Of a DNA stretch of 31,957 nucleotides, positions 20,479 to 31,417 are shown in pieces; within the stretch, counting starts at the first letter, position 1, and each line of letters opens with the position of its first letter. The position numbers and the translations under genes are program-made. The stretch covers positions 1 to 31,957 of the forward strand of contig JADNRY010000674.1 in assembly GCA_015501585.1 (NCBI GenBank), read 5' to 3'. The notes under the pieces are model-generated. The model was not told the origin of the DNA and ran no database searches. It saw only the letters and a list, made by a program, of their open reading frames with translations. Origin of the DNA: Rhodocollybia butyracea. Lineage: Eukaryota; Basidiomycota; Agaricomycetes; Agaricales; Omphalotaceae.

Positions 20479-21885
20479 TTACTTGAAAGCTTTATCGTCA
20501 AGCAATCTCTTCAATGATGTTATCCATTCACGAGGGGGGAAATTTCTCTTTGCTAACTTCAAGTAGTAGTCAGTAAAGTGTATGCTTTCCATCGCCATCC
20601 CTTGTATCGAGTTCGGGAAAGGTACTCCATCGTCTACGATGATACAGCGGATAGAATTGGGCGGTGGTTCGACTAGTAGCGATCTGACCATTTGACCACG
20701 GCCAATAAAGTTAGGAAGGTCATAATAGAACAAGTCTTTGACTTTCTCGAGTGTTTGAATCCTCGCGTGTTTTACACTGCGCCGAAATCTGAAATTTCCC
20801 GTGTCTGTCATTTTTTGCTCGACATTAATGTGGATAACAAAGCAGTGAGTGGCTTAACAAAGTGATGGTGTTAGCACAGTCCATTAAGAGAAGTGATTCT
20901 TACCAAGATGTTTTCGATTCTTTGGCAAATCCATTGCAACTATTCCTGCCATAACAATGTTTTCCCCATTCTTTTGAAGCCATTGTTTGTTACCTGCCAC
21001 TCTTTGGTCATCCGCTGCTGTGTAATATACAAGTTCCTCGATTGCAAGCGGCTCCTTCCCTCCAGCGAAGTAACTTCTTATTAGTTCGAGCCAGTCGCAC
21101 TGCGCAGTAGGATATACTTGACTTCTCATCGCATCCATATCCACGCACTCTACCACAAAATTAGTCACATCCAGACCAGAGGGTAGGCCATCGTCCACAA
21201 GCCAGATTCTAACACAATTGACTTGCGCAAGTTCAAACTGGATAGGCTCTTGGAAGCGTGATTGAAATAGGGATCTGACATCAGACTCCGTCGTAATGCG
21301 GGCCTCCCGGAGTAAATAGCGGAATTTGGGGTTAATATTACTACCAATATGGTCCTCAACATCGAGGTAAATGAGAAGGATGTGTGTTTCTTCATGAAAC
21401 CAACGAATCAGTAGAAAAAAGGCGACGAGAACTGGACTTGAAGCGTACGCGAGACATCTGAATCTGTACCAATTCCCATACCCCAAGCAGCTGGAAATGA
21501 AATTCCCAGTCGATATTTCTTTGAAAAGCGTTCAAAAGCCTCATGACGGGCTTCAATGTGTGGGCCATGAAGCTTGCGCAGTTCGCCTTGTTGACGAGAA
21601 CTCAGGCACATCTGTCGATGCTTAGGCCAGTCATTTTTTTGGCATTCCGCGCTCTAAGAAGCATTCACGAACGATAAGAGTTGATTAATAGGTATGAATA
21701 CTTGGGAAACTTACACAGTATCTCCTCAAGGTACAAGCTGAACACGTCCTGAGATTTGTATCTGCGGGCAAGCATCGCGCACAAATTGAAACAGTTTCAG
21801 CGTGTATTGCTCGCAAATGACGATCGCAACAGTCGCAGGTGTTACTTAGAGATAGATTCTGTTGTTGTTTTGTAGTCAAGTCCAT
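20479..21885 (-). CDS. MYND-type zinc finger protein with a repeated C-terminal domain (copy B)
   Basis: Exons are 21715-21885, 20904-21653 and 20479-20852, with the same intron positions as copy A. The MYND cysteines are all kept (CDCC, CARC, CSAC, YCSAEC, HRQMC). Two extra residues sit in HAETVSICARC. Both C-terminal blocks are present, and block 2 is almost identical to copy A. One base is missing near 21438 (caagt, expected caaagt), after DVSRTLQ; with it restored the protein is about 431 aa. Whether this break is real or a homopolymer error decides gene versus pseudogene. Divergence from A is moderate in the first block and low in the second, which may reflect gene conversion. Confidence 0.7.
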
Positions 21886-22208
21886 CTGCACGAGATAGAA
21901 ACCTGCAACGTCTTGAAGGTGAGAAACAAAGTTCAAATGCTCCGCTATCATGCCGAACCCGAATGCCCCCTCTATACCCACAGCTATCAAAGCAGCATTC
22001 TAGATTTTCACATTCAGGAAAGTCAAGCACTAATAAAAGGAAATTGATATGCAACCTTGAGCTCATAGTTTGGCTGCAAAACGCGGTTGGAACGATTCGG
22101 TACAACTTTACCTACGTAGTCGCGAACCGTAAGGAGCTTCATGCAATGGTAGCTGAAATACCTGTAGGTTTATAGCTTGCGCACATGAGGGTAGGGGCAG
22201 ACGAGGTC

Positions 22209-22227
22209 GCGCGCACCACGTGCGCGC
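22209..22227. promoter_or_regulatory. Palindromic GC-rich E-box (unit B)
   Basis: GCGCGCACCACGTGCGCGC has 8-bp perfect arms around CAC and contains CACGTG. It lies about 325 bp upstream of the MYND B start codon and matches the site at 17854-17872. Confidence 0.45.
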
Positions 22228-22323
22228 ATTCCGCTATGCGGTTTTAGAACTTCAAGGAAGACTATAGTCTCCTCAGACAAAGGCTTTGGGTATGAGATCA
22301 AATGTTTCTTTCGTTTGCGACTA

Positions 22324-22704
22324 TCATGATCCCAGTAGTTGTGCAACTTTCGTTTCTACATCACTGACAGATAAATTGTCTAGCTCGACATGTTTCTCTA
22401 CTCCTCGCTCTGTAAACGAGTATTAACACGCAAGGCGTTACAAATGGGTGGATATAACATACCAAACCTGGCGAAGACTCTTGCAGGAGTGCCGTTTGCC
22501 TCTCTAATTAAAACTGGAAGGTCTGGATTGAGATCCTTGATGTTTGGGTAGCGGTTGAGGATAAACTGCCTGGTATGAGGAATAAGCAGCAAGCAAGGAA
22601 AAATAAGAGCATATTTACCGTGTTCCAGCTGAAGCTGGGCCTGTCTGAGAGCACAGAATACGGATTTCACGCAAGGCCGATGGAAAAGCCTTGGTGAACG
22701 ACAT
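22324..22704 (-). CDS. NDUFA2: NADH:ubiquinone oxidoreductase B8 subunit (complex I accessory)
   Basis: An accessory subunit of mitochondrial complex I with a thioredoxin-like fold, on the matrix arm. Exons 22619-22704, 22463-22569 and 22324-22409 sum to 279 nt and give 92 aa, close to the family length. Motifs are MSFTKAFPSALREIRILCSQ, GTRQFILNRYPNIKDLNP, PVLIREANGTPARVFARFERG and a C-terminal ETKVAQLLGS. The frame is clean and both introns are GT-AG. Its stop codon lies 18 bp from the end of duplication unit B, so the breakpoint just missed the gene. It is divergent from the RAX1-like gene. Confidence 0.93.
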
Positions 22705-22799
22705 GGTGGAAAGTTAACTTTAGCGCCGGCACGTGTTACCTCGTTGATCCCAACTGCAACCTTGAACCACGACCAACATAGCGACGACCTCAGCTGACC
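22705..22799. promoter_or_regulatory. Bidirectional promoter, NDUFA2 / RAX1-like gene
   Basis: Only 95 bp separate the two start codons. CCACGACC and related C-rich words are present, but no TATA box. Confidence 0.5.
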
Positions 22800-24124
22800 A
22801 TGGACGACCAGCAGCGACAGGATGAGTGGGCCAACGACAGAAGCAACAGATTACCGTCGTTCACAGAAGTTCTTTCACGGAGAACAAGGCCACCGGTAGA
22901 CCTTTTCATGTTCTAGTTGAGCGTTTCCTTTTTTCCCATTTGGTTAAAAGCTTACCTTTTCCTTCCTAGTCTTTTTCTACAACGAGAAGGTGCAGAGGAT
23001 ATTCTCGACTTTTGGCTCGATGTGCAGCAACATGAAAATCTGTGTCGCGCATACTTTAAAGATGTTCGGAAGACTGGACGGACCATCAAGGAAGACTGGC
23101 CACAATATTGGGATTATGCTCGACGGCGAGGCTCAATATACGGTACTGTTGTTGGGCTCAATCCAGATGGCCTGCACACCAAGCGCAGTACAGCCAGTGG
23201 TGAACTGTTGAACGAACAGGAGAAGCGAAATCTCGCTGCAACCGACGAAAAAACTGGTCGTTCCACATCACCTCGCCTTACTCCTGGCGTGTCTGAACAC
23301 ACTCATGTTGCTTCTACATCCCCTAACAACGACCGTCCAACAACTCCATTTTCCCTATCTGGCCGTACCCCCACTCTGTTCAATCTGAAACGCGCATCTC
23401 GAGCTCCTACAGTCATCCCTCGTTCATCAGCTATCACTCGTCAGGATCTCATCGCCTCCGCTGAACGAATATATTTTCGGTATCTCTCGCCGGCAGGAAA
23501 TACAGTCAACTCGCAGGAAAATCACGAAATCTACCTACCTCCTTCGCTCCGAATTCATTCTTTCCCTCTTAGCTCTTCGGTCGAACCGAAATCACAGTCC
23601 GAGCTGGCCATCATGGCTCAAATCCCGGACATGTTCCATGCTCAAAAGGAATACTGTTTCCGTGCAATGGAACAGGACGCGTTTCCTCGTTTCCTTCGAG
23701 CCAAAGCATTCGGCAACCTCACTCCGATTTCGGCCCTCGTCAGGCTCATTCTAGGCCTTATCATTCTCTGGATAGGACTAGCAACCGCGTTTTCGCTAGT
23801 CTTCCTTGACGTCCATCCAAAGTCAAAGCGCTTCTTCGTGAGTTGTTGTAGTCTCCTTGCGTTATTTGTCATTGACTTGAGATGTAGCTCTTCATACCGT
23901 TCACTTTCGCCATACTATTCCTAGTTTCTCACCAGTACGAGCTGGATCCCATTCTAGTCTTCTTCGGTCAATCCGAGACGACACCGTTCCGTACGCTCAG
24001 AATCAAAGAGCCTTACGTCAAGAAACTCTTACTAGGCCGTGCTATATGGGTATCAGTCCTGGTCGCCGCTTTTGTGACGGCGCTCACGTTGTTGTTCTGG
24101 GCTGTTCCTGGACATCGACTATAG
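22800..24124 (+). CDS. RAX1: RAX1-like RGS-domain membrane protein
   Basis: RAX1 proteins act in bud-site or polarity marking and carry an RGS-like domain plus C-terminal membrane segments. Exons are 22800-22909, 22970-23837 and 23888-24124, giving 404 aa with an intact frame. The RGS-like region runs from LPSFTEVLSRRTRPPVDLF through EGAEDILDFWLDVQQHENLC and YFKD, is interrupted by a Ser/Thr/Pro-rich insert (roughly residues 125-210), and resumes with LIASAERIYFRYL and FHAQKEYCFRAMEQDAFPRF. Three hydrophobic segments follow: LILGLIILWIGLATAFSLVF, FTFAILFLVS and VSVLVAAFVTALTLLFWAV. The first intron uses a weak donor (gttcta), chosen because it keeps the frame. Confidence 0.85.
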
Positions 24125-25238
24125 ACGAGTTTCCTCTATACATCATGACACGACAATTTCTGTTTTCTCTCTGTTCTTCGTGAACACTTTTTATTGTTCT
24201 GCTATCAGTTTTGCATATTATCCGTTAAATATTTCCCCAGCTGGATACCCCTCTCAACCTAACCTACTTCACGCTCTTTTAGTGGTCTCCCTTCTTCGTA
24301 TTCACCGCCACTTGTTTATGTGTCTCGTAAGTGGTGGTATTCCTCTGATAAAAATATGAGACTATATTTTTATACAGTTTCCGTTTGACAACTCTGCCGT
24401 TGTTTTCTATCTTTATGTTCTTACGCCTTAGTTTTTCGGCTTCTTCTTTGGTTCGTGGCTGATAACTATACTCATGATGTACAATTACCGTTCTTCGTTG
24501 GAATCTTCTCTCTTAAGTGGTGCTGCACACCCCCGTCGCATCGATAGCTTTCGTTCCATGTGTTGGAGTGGCCGTTTCGCATTTGGATGAACCCCATACC
24601 CCCCTACAGCGTTTGCAGTACGTATAGACGCGATGCTAGTTGCATAAAACGACGATCGTCGCTCAAGTAAGGCTTCTCGACAGCCTCTGAGATCTGGCAG
24701 CTTTCGCTTTTGTTCGATTGCGTTAAGTTACCATATTGTCAAGTTAAGTTATTTAATACGCAACGAGTGCCTCGAATTCTTTCAATTTTCCTGCTGCGTC
24801 CACAAACTGTACTGTTTTGACTCTGTATCACTCATTTACGAAAACTTCCATCTACATGGTTAACTGGTGGAAGGTGAGTAATTTGTTTCACTTGCTACCC
24901 CGAGAGATTTGAGCTTGTGGGGCCACCGACCTGCTAAACTCGTGTAGACAAATCTCTGCACAAGAACATGAAGAGGGCTTGCTTTTATGAGGACCGACTC
25001 TTTCAAAATTCGAAAGGGAGTATACATAGATTACCAGCTGTTTATTGTATCATTGCTATATAGTTCAGCTGCAGTAGGGTAGTGTCAATGAAGGTAATTG
25101 CAGAATCTATAAGTGCTAGTCCAATAGTCCAATAGTTACAAGTCCGAAAGAGTCTAATGTAGGTGAGTTATATATACAAGTTCCAAGTCCAATAGTTGTA
25201 GGTATCGTCCTGAATTTCAACGAAAAGAGTATCACTGT
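24125..25238. other. Intergenic, convergent 3' region
   Basis: An approximately 1.1-kb gap between RAX1 (+) and the 7TM gene (-). It holds a stem-loop at 24304-24338 (10-bp stem with one G-T pair) and scattered copies of agtccaatag (25121-25199). A mini ORF MVNWWK followed by gtgagt at 24856-24880 could be a first exon, but no continuation is found. No other gene is seen. Confidence 0.5.
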
Positions 25239-26675
25239 CTAGACGATGTTCATCACACTGCTACTTTCTAGCTCTCGCTTTTGATGCGAGCGGTTTAGCC
25301 TGCTGAAAGGGGAGGTGGATAAATTTTTATATGGGGAAGGCTTGATCCTCCCCGTATCCCCTTTGCATGAAAACTCCATTCCAAGGCCGACGATGACGAT
25401 GATTGAGGTGGGAACAATCCCCTATCAGGAATACAAGCGTTAGCTGACGACAACAACAAGTTTGTGTAACGAGATGGAACGAGATCGCTCTTTTACATAC
25501 CATGATCTGAGCGAGTGCACTCTGCACGATCAGCTACAGATATATGTAAGCGAGATACTAAGCAAAAAGCAAAACCCCGTACTGCAGCTCCTTCACTGGG
25601 GTCCTGGCCGATGCAAAGAACAAGGAAAAGACCAAGGGTTAAGGAGTATAAGCCGCCTGATTCGATTCTACGGTAACGTTTGATTAAGGATAAAACTCTT
25701 AGGTCATGTAAGTCTACTTGCATTATGGCAAAAGACCGGCGATACCGGCGGAGCAGCTCCGGCTCTTCAATGAACAAAATATGCCACTCTTGATTTCGGC
25801 TCAGCCAGTACAAACGCCCAGCTGTAGTTATCATGATCAGATGAAGGTATGAGCTGTCAGAGAGGGGCATGCTTACCAGCCAAAGAAGTCACAGTCAAAT
25901 TAGTGACAAGAGACATAGCGAAGAAAGCTGGCCGAAGTTGCATGGCCTCTTTGCACGGAAAGCCGTCTACCCCGACCACTACACGCAGACTGATTGAGAC
26001 AAAAATTGGACGAAAGTATGCACGACCCACTAGTAGTAACCAGAACCATTAATGCTGGTAAAGCCAGATAATACTCTGCATGCGAGCTCCCAAAAAGCGA
26101 ATAACAGCGGTAAACCACTAGGGCATCCGCAAAAAAGCTACAGAAATTGAGAAAATAACTATAAGTTGGGACCGAATGGCTTACTTGTTCATGAGATAGG
26201 AAAAAGATCTCGCGTTTAGCCCAAAGAATTGATTGTGTTTTTCTATCTGGTTTGTGAATGAACATTCTGTGCTTGCTTCATGGATTTCTACACGAAGACG
26301 AGACAAACTGTCGCGAAAATCTAGCACGCAATGTGTTGTGGAGAACGAAATTATGGCTACTGCGGTCGTCAATAATATAACATATCCCTCTTTCTTATGG
26401 CGCAAAAGGACCAGGACACAGAAGGCGAAAAGAACGAGATGAAGACCTGTATCGTTAACCACGGTTTAGTAGTGGTTAATCACACAAGTTGCACGGGACA
26501 CGCACCGAAAAAGAAAGTTTCGACCTTTGAAATCTCTGTCAGTTTCCGCTGGATATCACGATGAGTATAACATTCTCACCCAGAGCGAAACAAGGAGGGC
26601 CTAAGACCAATCGTATGAGAAATCCGGAAGCTCGTTCACAAAGTCTGGACAAACCTTGGGGTCCACAGGAAGCAT
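25239..26675 (-). CDS. Seven-transmembrane protein, basidiomycete family
   Basis: Eight exons (26580-26675, 26185-26446, 26027-26137, 25877-25989, 25788-25821, 25583-25697, 25501-25533, 25239-25421) give about 315 aa. Seven hydrophobic segments can be read, including LHLVLFAFCVLVLL, YVILLTTAVAIISF, NFFADALVVYRCYSLFG, LALPALMVLVTT, FFAMSLVTNLTVTSLAAGR, GLYSLTLGLFLVLCIG and QIMGIVPTSIIVIVGLG. YRCY after TM3 and AGR-YWLSRN after TM5 are typical of an expanded, uncharacterised family in mushrooms. The C-terminal tail is polar and ends near ELESSSVMNIV. One T is missing near 26603 (FSYDWS-LGPPCFALG) and one intron is only 37 bp. The function is unknown; a receptor-like role is only a guess. Confidence 0.75.
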
Positions 26676-26852
26676 TCTAGACTTTTGGAAGGAGAAGATC
26701 TCCCCAGGATACGTTGCGAATCGTGCATGGTTAGCTACCTTTATTAAGGAGGACAGCCTTGCAGCTGGTTACTTTGGCAGCCGTGGATCGCAGTATAACT
26801 GGACGAGCGCTTATCTGTGACACCTTATCTATCTTCTTCTCCAACAATCACC
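26676..26852. promoter_or_regulatory. Bidirectional promoter, 7TM gene / calmodulin
   Basis: 177 bp separate the divergent starts. A ccttatctatcttcttct pyrimidine tract precedes the calmodulin ATG. There is no clear TATA box. Confidence 0.5.
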
Positions 26853-27684
26853 ATGGCCGACCAATTGGTGAGTGTGACACTTTTTTGACCTGTCTGTAAT
26901 CCTTACTGATATAAACTGCCAGTCTGAAGGTACCTGTTCTACTGTATACAAACCCCATCTCTTATCCCTTTGACATCTACAGAGCAAATATCTGGTGTGT
27001 ACCTCATAATTTACTATCAATAAACAAAGATCTGACATTCCACAGAATTCAAGGAAGCCTTCTCCTTGTTCGACAAAGGTTTGCTCCATGTCTTTGCGAA
27101 CCAGGCTCTTGTTACATGTTATATTTAGATGGCGATGGCACGATCACAACGAAAGAGCTCGGAACAGTCATGCGATCTCTCGGTCAAAACCCCACTGAAG
27201 CTGAGCTCCAAGACATGATTAACGAGGTCGACGCTGATGGAAATTCGGAAATTGACTTTCCTGAATTTCTGACGATGATGGCGCGGAAGATGCGCGACAC
27301 CGACAGCGAAGAGGAGATTAAGGAGGCGTTCAAGGTGTTCGACAAGGATGGAAACGGTTACATTAGTGCTGCAGAGTTGAGACATGTTATGACTAACCTT
27401 GGTATGCTGATTCCCCAAGTGAAACATCTCTGTACCTTATTTCCGTTTCCTTGTGCAGGCGAAAAGTTGTCAGACAGTGAAGTCGACGAAATGATTCGTG
27501 AGGCTGATGTTGATGGTGATGGTCAAATCAACTACGACGGTACGCGAAGTAGTTCATCGAATCGCGTCGTTCGTTCTGACTATTTTCCCTTCGACCCTCC
27601 AGAATTCGTGAAGGTAACATTATCCTATCCTACTTCAATTCAGTGATGCTAAATATACTATTTCAGATGATGCTTGCTAAATAA
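26853..27684 (+). CDS. CMD1: Calmodulin
   Basis: The universal calcium sensor, with four EF-hands. Eight exons (26853-26867, 26923-26929, 26983-26994, 27046-27078, 27129-27401, 27459-27539, 27603-27613, 27667-27684) sum to 450 nt and give exactly 149 aa, the canonical size. Exons 2, 3 and 7 are 7, 12 and 11 nt. Loops are [36 protein letters not shown] and [12 protein letters not shown], each with intact positions 1, 3, 5 and 12. The protein starts [20 protein letters not shown] and ends EFVKMMLAK. The frame is clean. Confidence 0.97.
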
Positions 27685-28027
27685 AGTTGGGATAACATGA
27701 AATCGACACAATAATCCGGAAACCGAACATTCGTCCTCTTTAGCGTACTGTGTAGGTAAATATACTATCATACTTCGACATCTTTGCATGTTGGTCTAGC
27801 ATGACCTAAACGATAAGACGGATCTTCACGGGGCCACAGTGAAGTTTTTACGCCTTGCTCGATTCATCGATGGAAAACACAGGAGAAAAATTCGAATGCT
27901 CTAGCGTGGCAAAAAAGGGAGCTTTGACCTTTTCCATTTCGTCTTGTCAAATGACTTACTCCGGATGGGCTGCTTGATAATTCAAACCATACTCCCACGT
28001 TTGGCTCTCTCTTCTCACTTCTTCGTC
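27685..28027. promoter_or_regulatory. Upstream region of the aldolase-like gene
   Basis: 343 bp holding the calmodulin 3' flank and the promoter of the aldolase-like gene. I see no gene or obvious site in it. Confidence 0.4.
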
Positions 28028-29350
28028 ATGTCTACTGAAGGGCTAGAAGGAAACCGCACCCTCAATATACTCCACAAGGCGGAACAAGGGGGATATGGTA
28101 TTTTGGCCCAGGTTTGGTACGGTGTTTGGTCTTTAACTTGAGCTGGTGCTGATAAGCCGCCTTCTCCAGCTATGACGCGCAATCTGTGATCGCTCTGGTC
28201 CGTTCCGCAGAACGCATGAAAAGCCCAGCTATGATCATGCTTTTCCCGATAACTTTGGCTTATGGCAAAGGACCTTTCCTTCAATTCTGTTTAAATGCGC
28301 AAGTTTGTATCTACTTTCAATAGAGTTCTGACTTACATTGCCGATTTAGAGCACACCAAGCATCTGTTCCTATCGCGGTCCACCTAGGCAAGTAAACAGC
28401 GTCGTTTAGCTACAAATGCACATGCCTATAGCATCTACAGATCACGCAACCGATCCTGAACACCTTGAACTTGCGCTCGGTTTAGCGAAACAAGGGATCG
28501 CTTTCGATAGTATCATGGTCGATGCGAGCCATGCTGAGGTAGACTATACGACTTATCTGTCAGAAATCACTGATTCGCTGCTTCAATTAGACCGATTGAA
28601 GAAAACATTTCACTTGCCAAACCATACGTCGACCGCGCTCGTTCGTACGGGATCGCCGTCGAAGTTGAACTAGGCCGGCTTGAAGGTGGCGAGGCCGGTT
28701 TGCGCATGATTTCAGATGCAAAATTGACCAACTCGGCCAATGCTGATATGTTTTATGAAAGGGGGAGTAGTAGCAGCGATAAGAGTGTTCAGCCTGTCTC
28801 TGATACCGCTACTTACAGGACTGGTGCAGTCATTCTAGCACCAAGTATTGGGAACCTCCATGGCTCGTATCTGAAGCCGCCTAATTTTCGGCAGGATATG
28901 TGCGTGTCCTTTCTTGACCTTTTTGTCCCCCTTAATCGCATTACTGCTTCAAAGAATCAAGGACCTGCGCAAAACATTCCAAGGCCGAGGATTAAACATA
29001 TGTCTTCATGGCACAGATACTCTCCCGATGAGCTTTTCCGTGAATGCATTGCTAACGGATCAGCAAGGTATATTTGACAGTATCAGAGTGTACACAAGTT
29101 GACGAGGAATCTTACAGATCAACATCAACTCGTGGGCCAGGGATCCTTATCTGAAAGGTTCTGGTAGATGCTTTGCAGACTCAGCCATTCCCAGACGCAA
29201 TCGAGGAGGGGACAGAGGCGTTTTTCGGAAGTATGTGATAGATTCATGACGCTGTTTGGATCAGCGGGGAAGCTGCCATTACATGAGTCAAGTACTGTCA
29301 GGTCAATAACCAGTGTAGTTGAATGTATTGCATCGAGCGAAACCTGTTGA
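28028..29350 (+). CDS. Class II ketose-bisphosphate aldolase-like protein, with frameshifts
   Basis: Class II aldolases are zinc enzymes that cleave ketose 1,6-bisphosphates or related sugars. Likely exons are 28028-28116, 28170-28298, 28350-28387, 28441-28558, 28591-28766, 28819-28899, 28955-29067 and 29118 to about 29350. Motifs in order are LAQVCYDAQSVIALVR, SVPIAVHLDHATDP, FDSIMVDASH, VELGRLEGGEAGLRM, APSIGNLHGSYLKPP, LCLHGTD, DELFRECIANGSAKINI and DRFMTLFGSAGK. HLDHATD and HGTD hold likely zinc ligands. Two introns use GC donors (gcaagt). The frame needs about five single-base corrections (near 28765, 29025, 29065, 29160, 29230), and one inferred intron is only 32 bp. It may be a pseudogene or error-ridden sequence. 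The exact sugar substrate cannot be told. Confidence 0.75.
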
Positions 29351-29597
29351 GCTGAGATCTTAAAGCAGTGAGCCTACATAGGCGGTGTCACCGCTTTGTG
29401 CTTCTCTACTATTTAAAACTTTCATTTGGCGACCAGGATGCTCCTCAAGGCCTCAATCCTAGTGCATAACCCCTCCACTCGACCAAAATCGTGACGCCAG
29501 CTAGTGACCATCAAAGAGTTATCAATTTGTTCAATTGAACTGTTCACCTTTTTAACCCTACACCCTACAGTTGTTATCCTGATTAATCTCTGAAACA
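29351..29597. promoter_or_regulatory. Upstream region of the calmodulin paralogue
   Basis: 247 bp between the aldolase-like gene and the second calmodulin, both plus strand. No TATA box or other clear site is seen. Confidence 0.4.
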
Positions 29598-30500
<903 letters not shown>

Positions 30501-30589
30501 GCCCTGTATGTGATATAACGGTTATCCCATTAAATCTGTACCAAAATCTATCCCCTCGGATCGCAATAATTATGATATTATGATTTCTA

Positions 30590-31203
30590 TGCAAGAGCTG
30601 ACCGCGCTGCAAATGGGATGTTGAGGACTGTATTGAGTTCTGAGGAAAGAGGTCTTGGCTGTCGTCGTGTCCTTCTATCCCGCGACCAGATCCAGTAGTG
30701 GACAAGGTAGTGGAGAGCCGAATGTGGCCAAATGTGAGCTGAGAGGGTCCATAAAGACTTACCAAGCCCCAAGTACTCCAAAATACCAATCGAGGTAGGT
30801 GTCTGAATACGTGTAGATTGGAACAAATTAATGCGGGGTGATTTCTTTCGAGAGCAGCGCATAAATCGACAGCTGGAAAATTGAGCGCTTAATTAAGTAA
30901 TCGTACACGTCACGCTTTTAACGAGCACAACAGCGCGACAAGCAGGAGGAGTTCTATAAACTCTCTCGATTAAGCAGAAAGTGCATTATAGTAATAGGGA
31001 GTATTTATCTGCAGGCTCAAGCGCTCACCCCTCAGGCCTCTGGCCTCAATATCTGGGAAACTCCAGCGGCCTGCCCACAACGTCGACATCATGATGCCAA
31101 TTATAACCAGCCTGGTGAATCCGAATAAATCTGAAGCCCATAAACTAAACTTGTGATGGTGACTCGGATATTGGCTCGATAGGTGCATTCTGGTAAATTT
31201 CAT
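30590..31203 (-). pseudogene. Possible relic of a 7TM-family gene
   Basis: On the minus strand, FTRLVIIGIMMSTLWAGR (upstream part) resembles the TM5-AGR block of the 7TM gene at 25239-26675. It is followed by a hydrophobic IELLLLVALLCSL in another frame. Further on, TPTSIGILEYLGLGKS resembles the PTSIIVIVGLG end of TM7. Stops and frame changes interrupt the order, and the expected 5' part is not found. The match rests on short stretches, so this is tentative. Confidence 0.3.
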
Positions 31204-31262
31204 TCTCGCCCAATTTCGCTACGTTCTGACGACGTCGACTGATTTTAGGCCCATCGGCTTGA

Positions 31263-31376
31263 TTCATCCACTCCACTGATCGGCGCTTCCGGCTGTACCA
31301 ATATTCTATCGTCTGGTTCGGTGAAGAAGCGCAAATCGACCTTATTCTTGGAGATTATGGCAGCGCATTTCAAGAG
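31263..31376 (+). CDS. Possible isolated exon, unrecognised
   Basis: The frame starting FIHSTDRRFRLYQYSIVWF and ending DLILGDYGSAFQE has protein-like composition and is followed by a good donor (gtgagc at 31377). No matching upstream exon, start codon or continuation was found inside the window, and a tandem repeat follows it. It may belong to a gene that extends beyond the end. Confidence 0.3.
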
Positions 31377-31417
31377 GTGAGCTATCTCCTGCTATCTCCT
31401 TTGTTTCTGGGAACTAC

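Larger units (their letters stand above)
17962..22306. repeat. Tandem segmental duplication, unit B
   Basis: Second copy of the block at 13052-17961. It starts at atggaaacggttcatccggc, inside a repeat-protein codon frame, and ends 18 bp before the NDUFA2 stop codon. The order is repeat-protein 3' part, 3' flank, retroelement relic, MYND gene and upstream palindrome. Unit B alone contains the Mutator-like element at 19016-19924. Confidence 0.9.
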
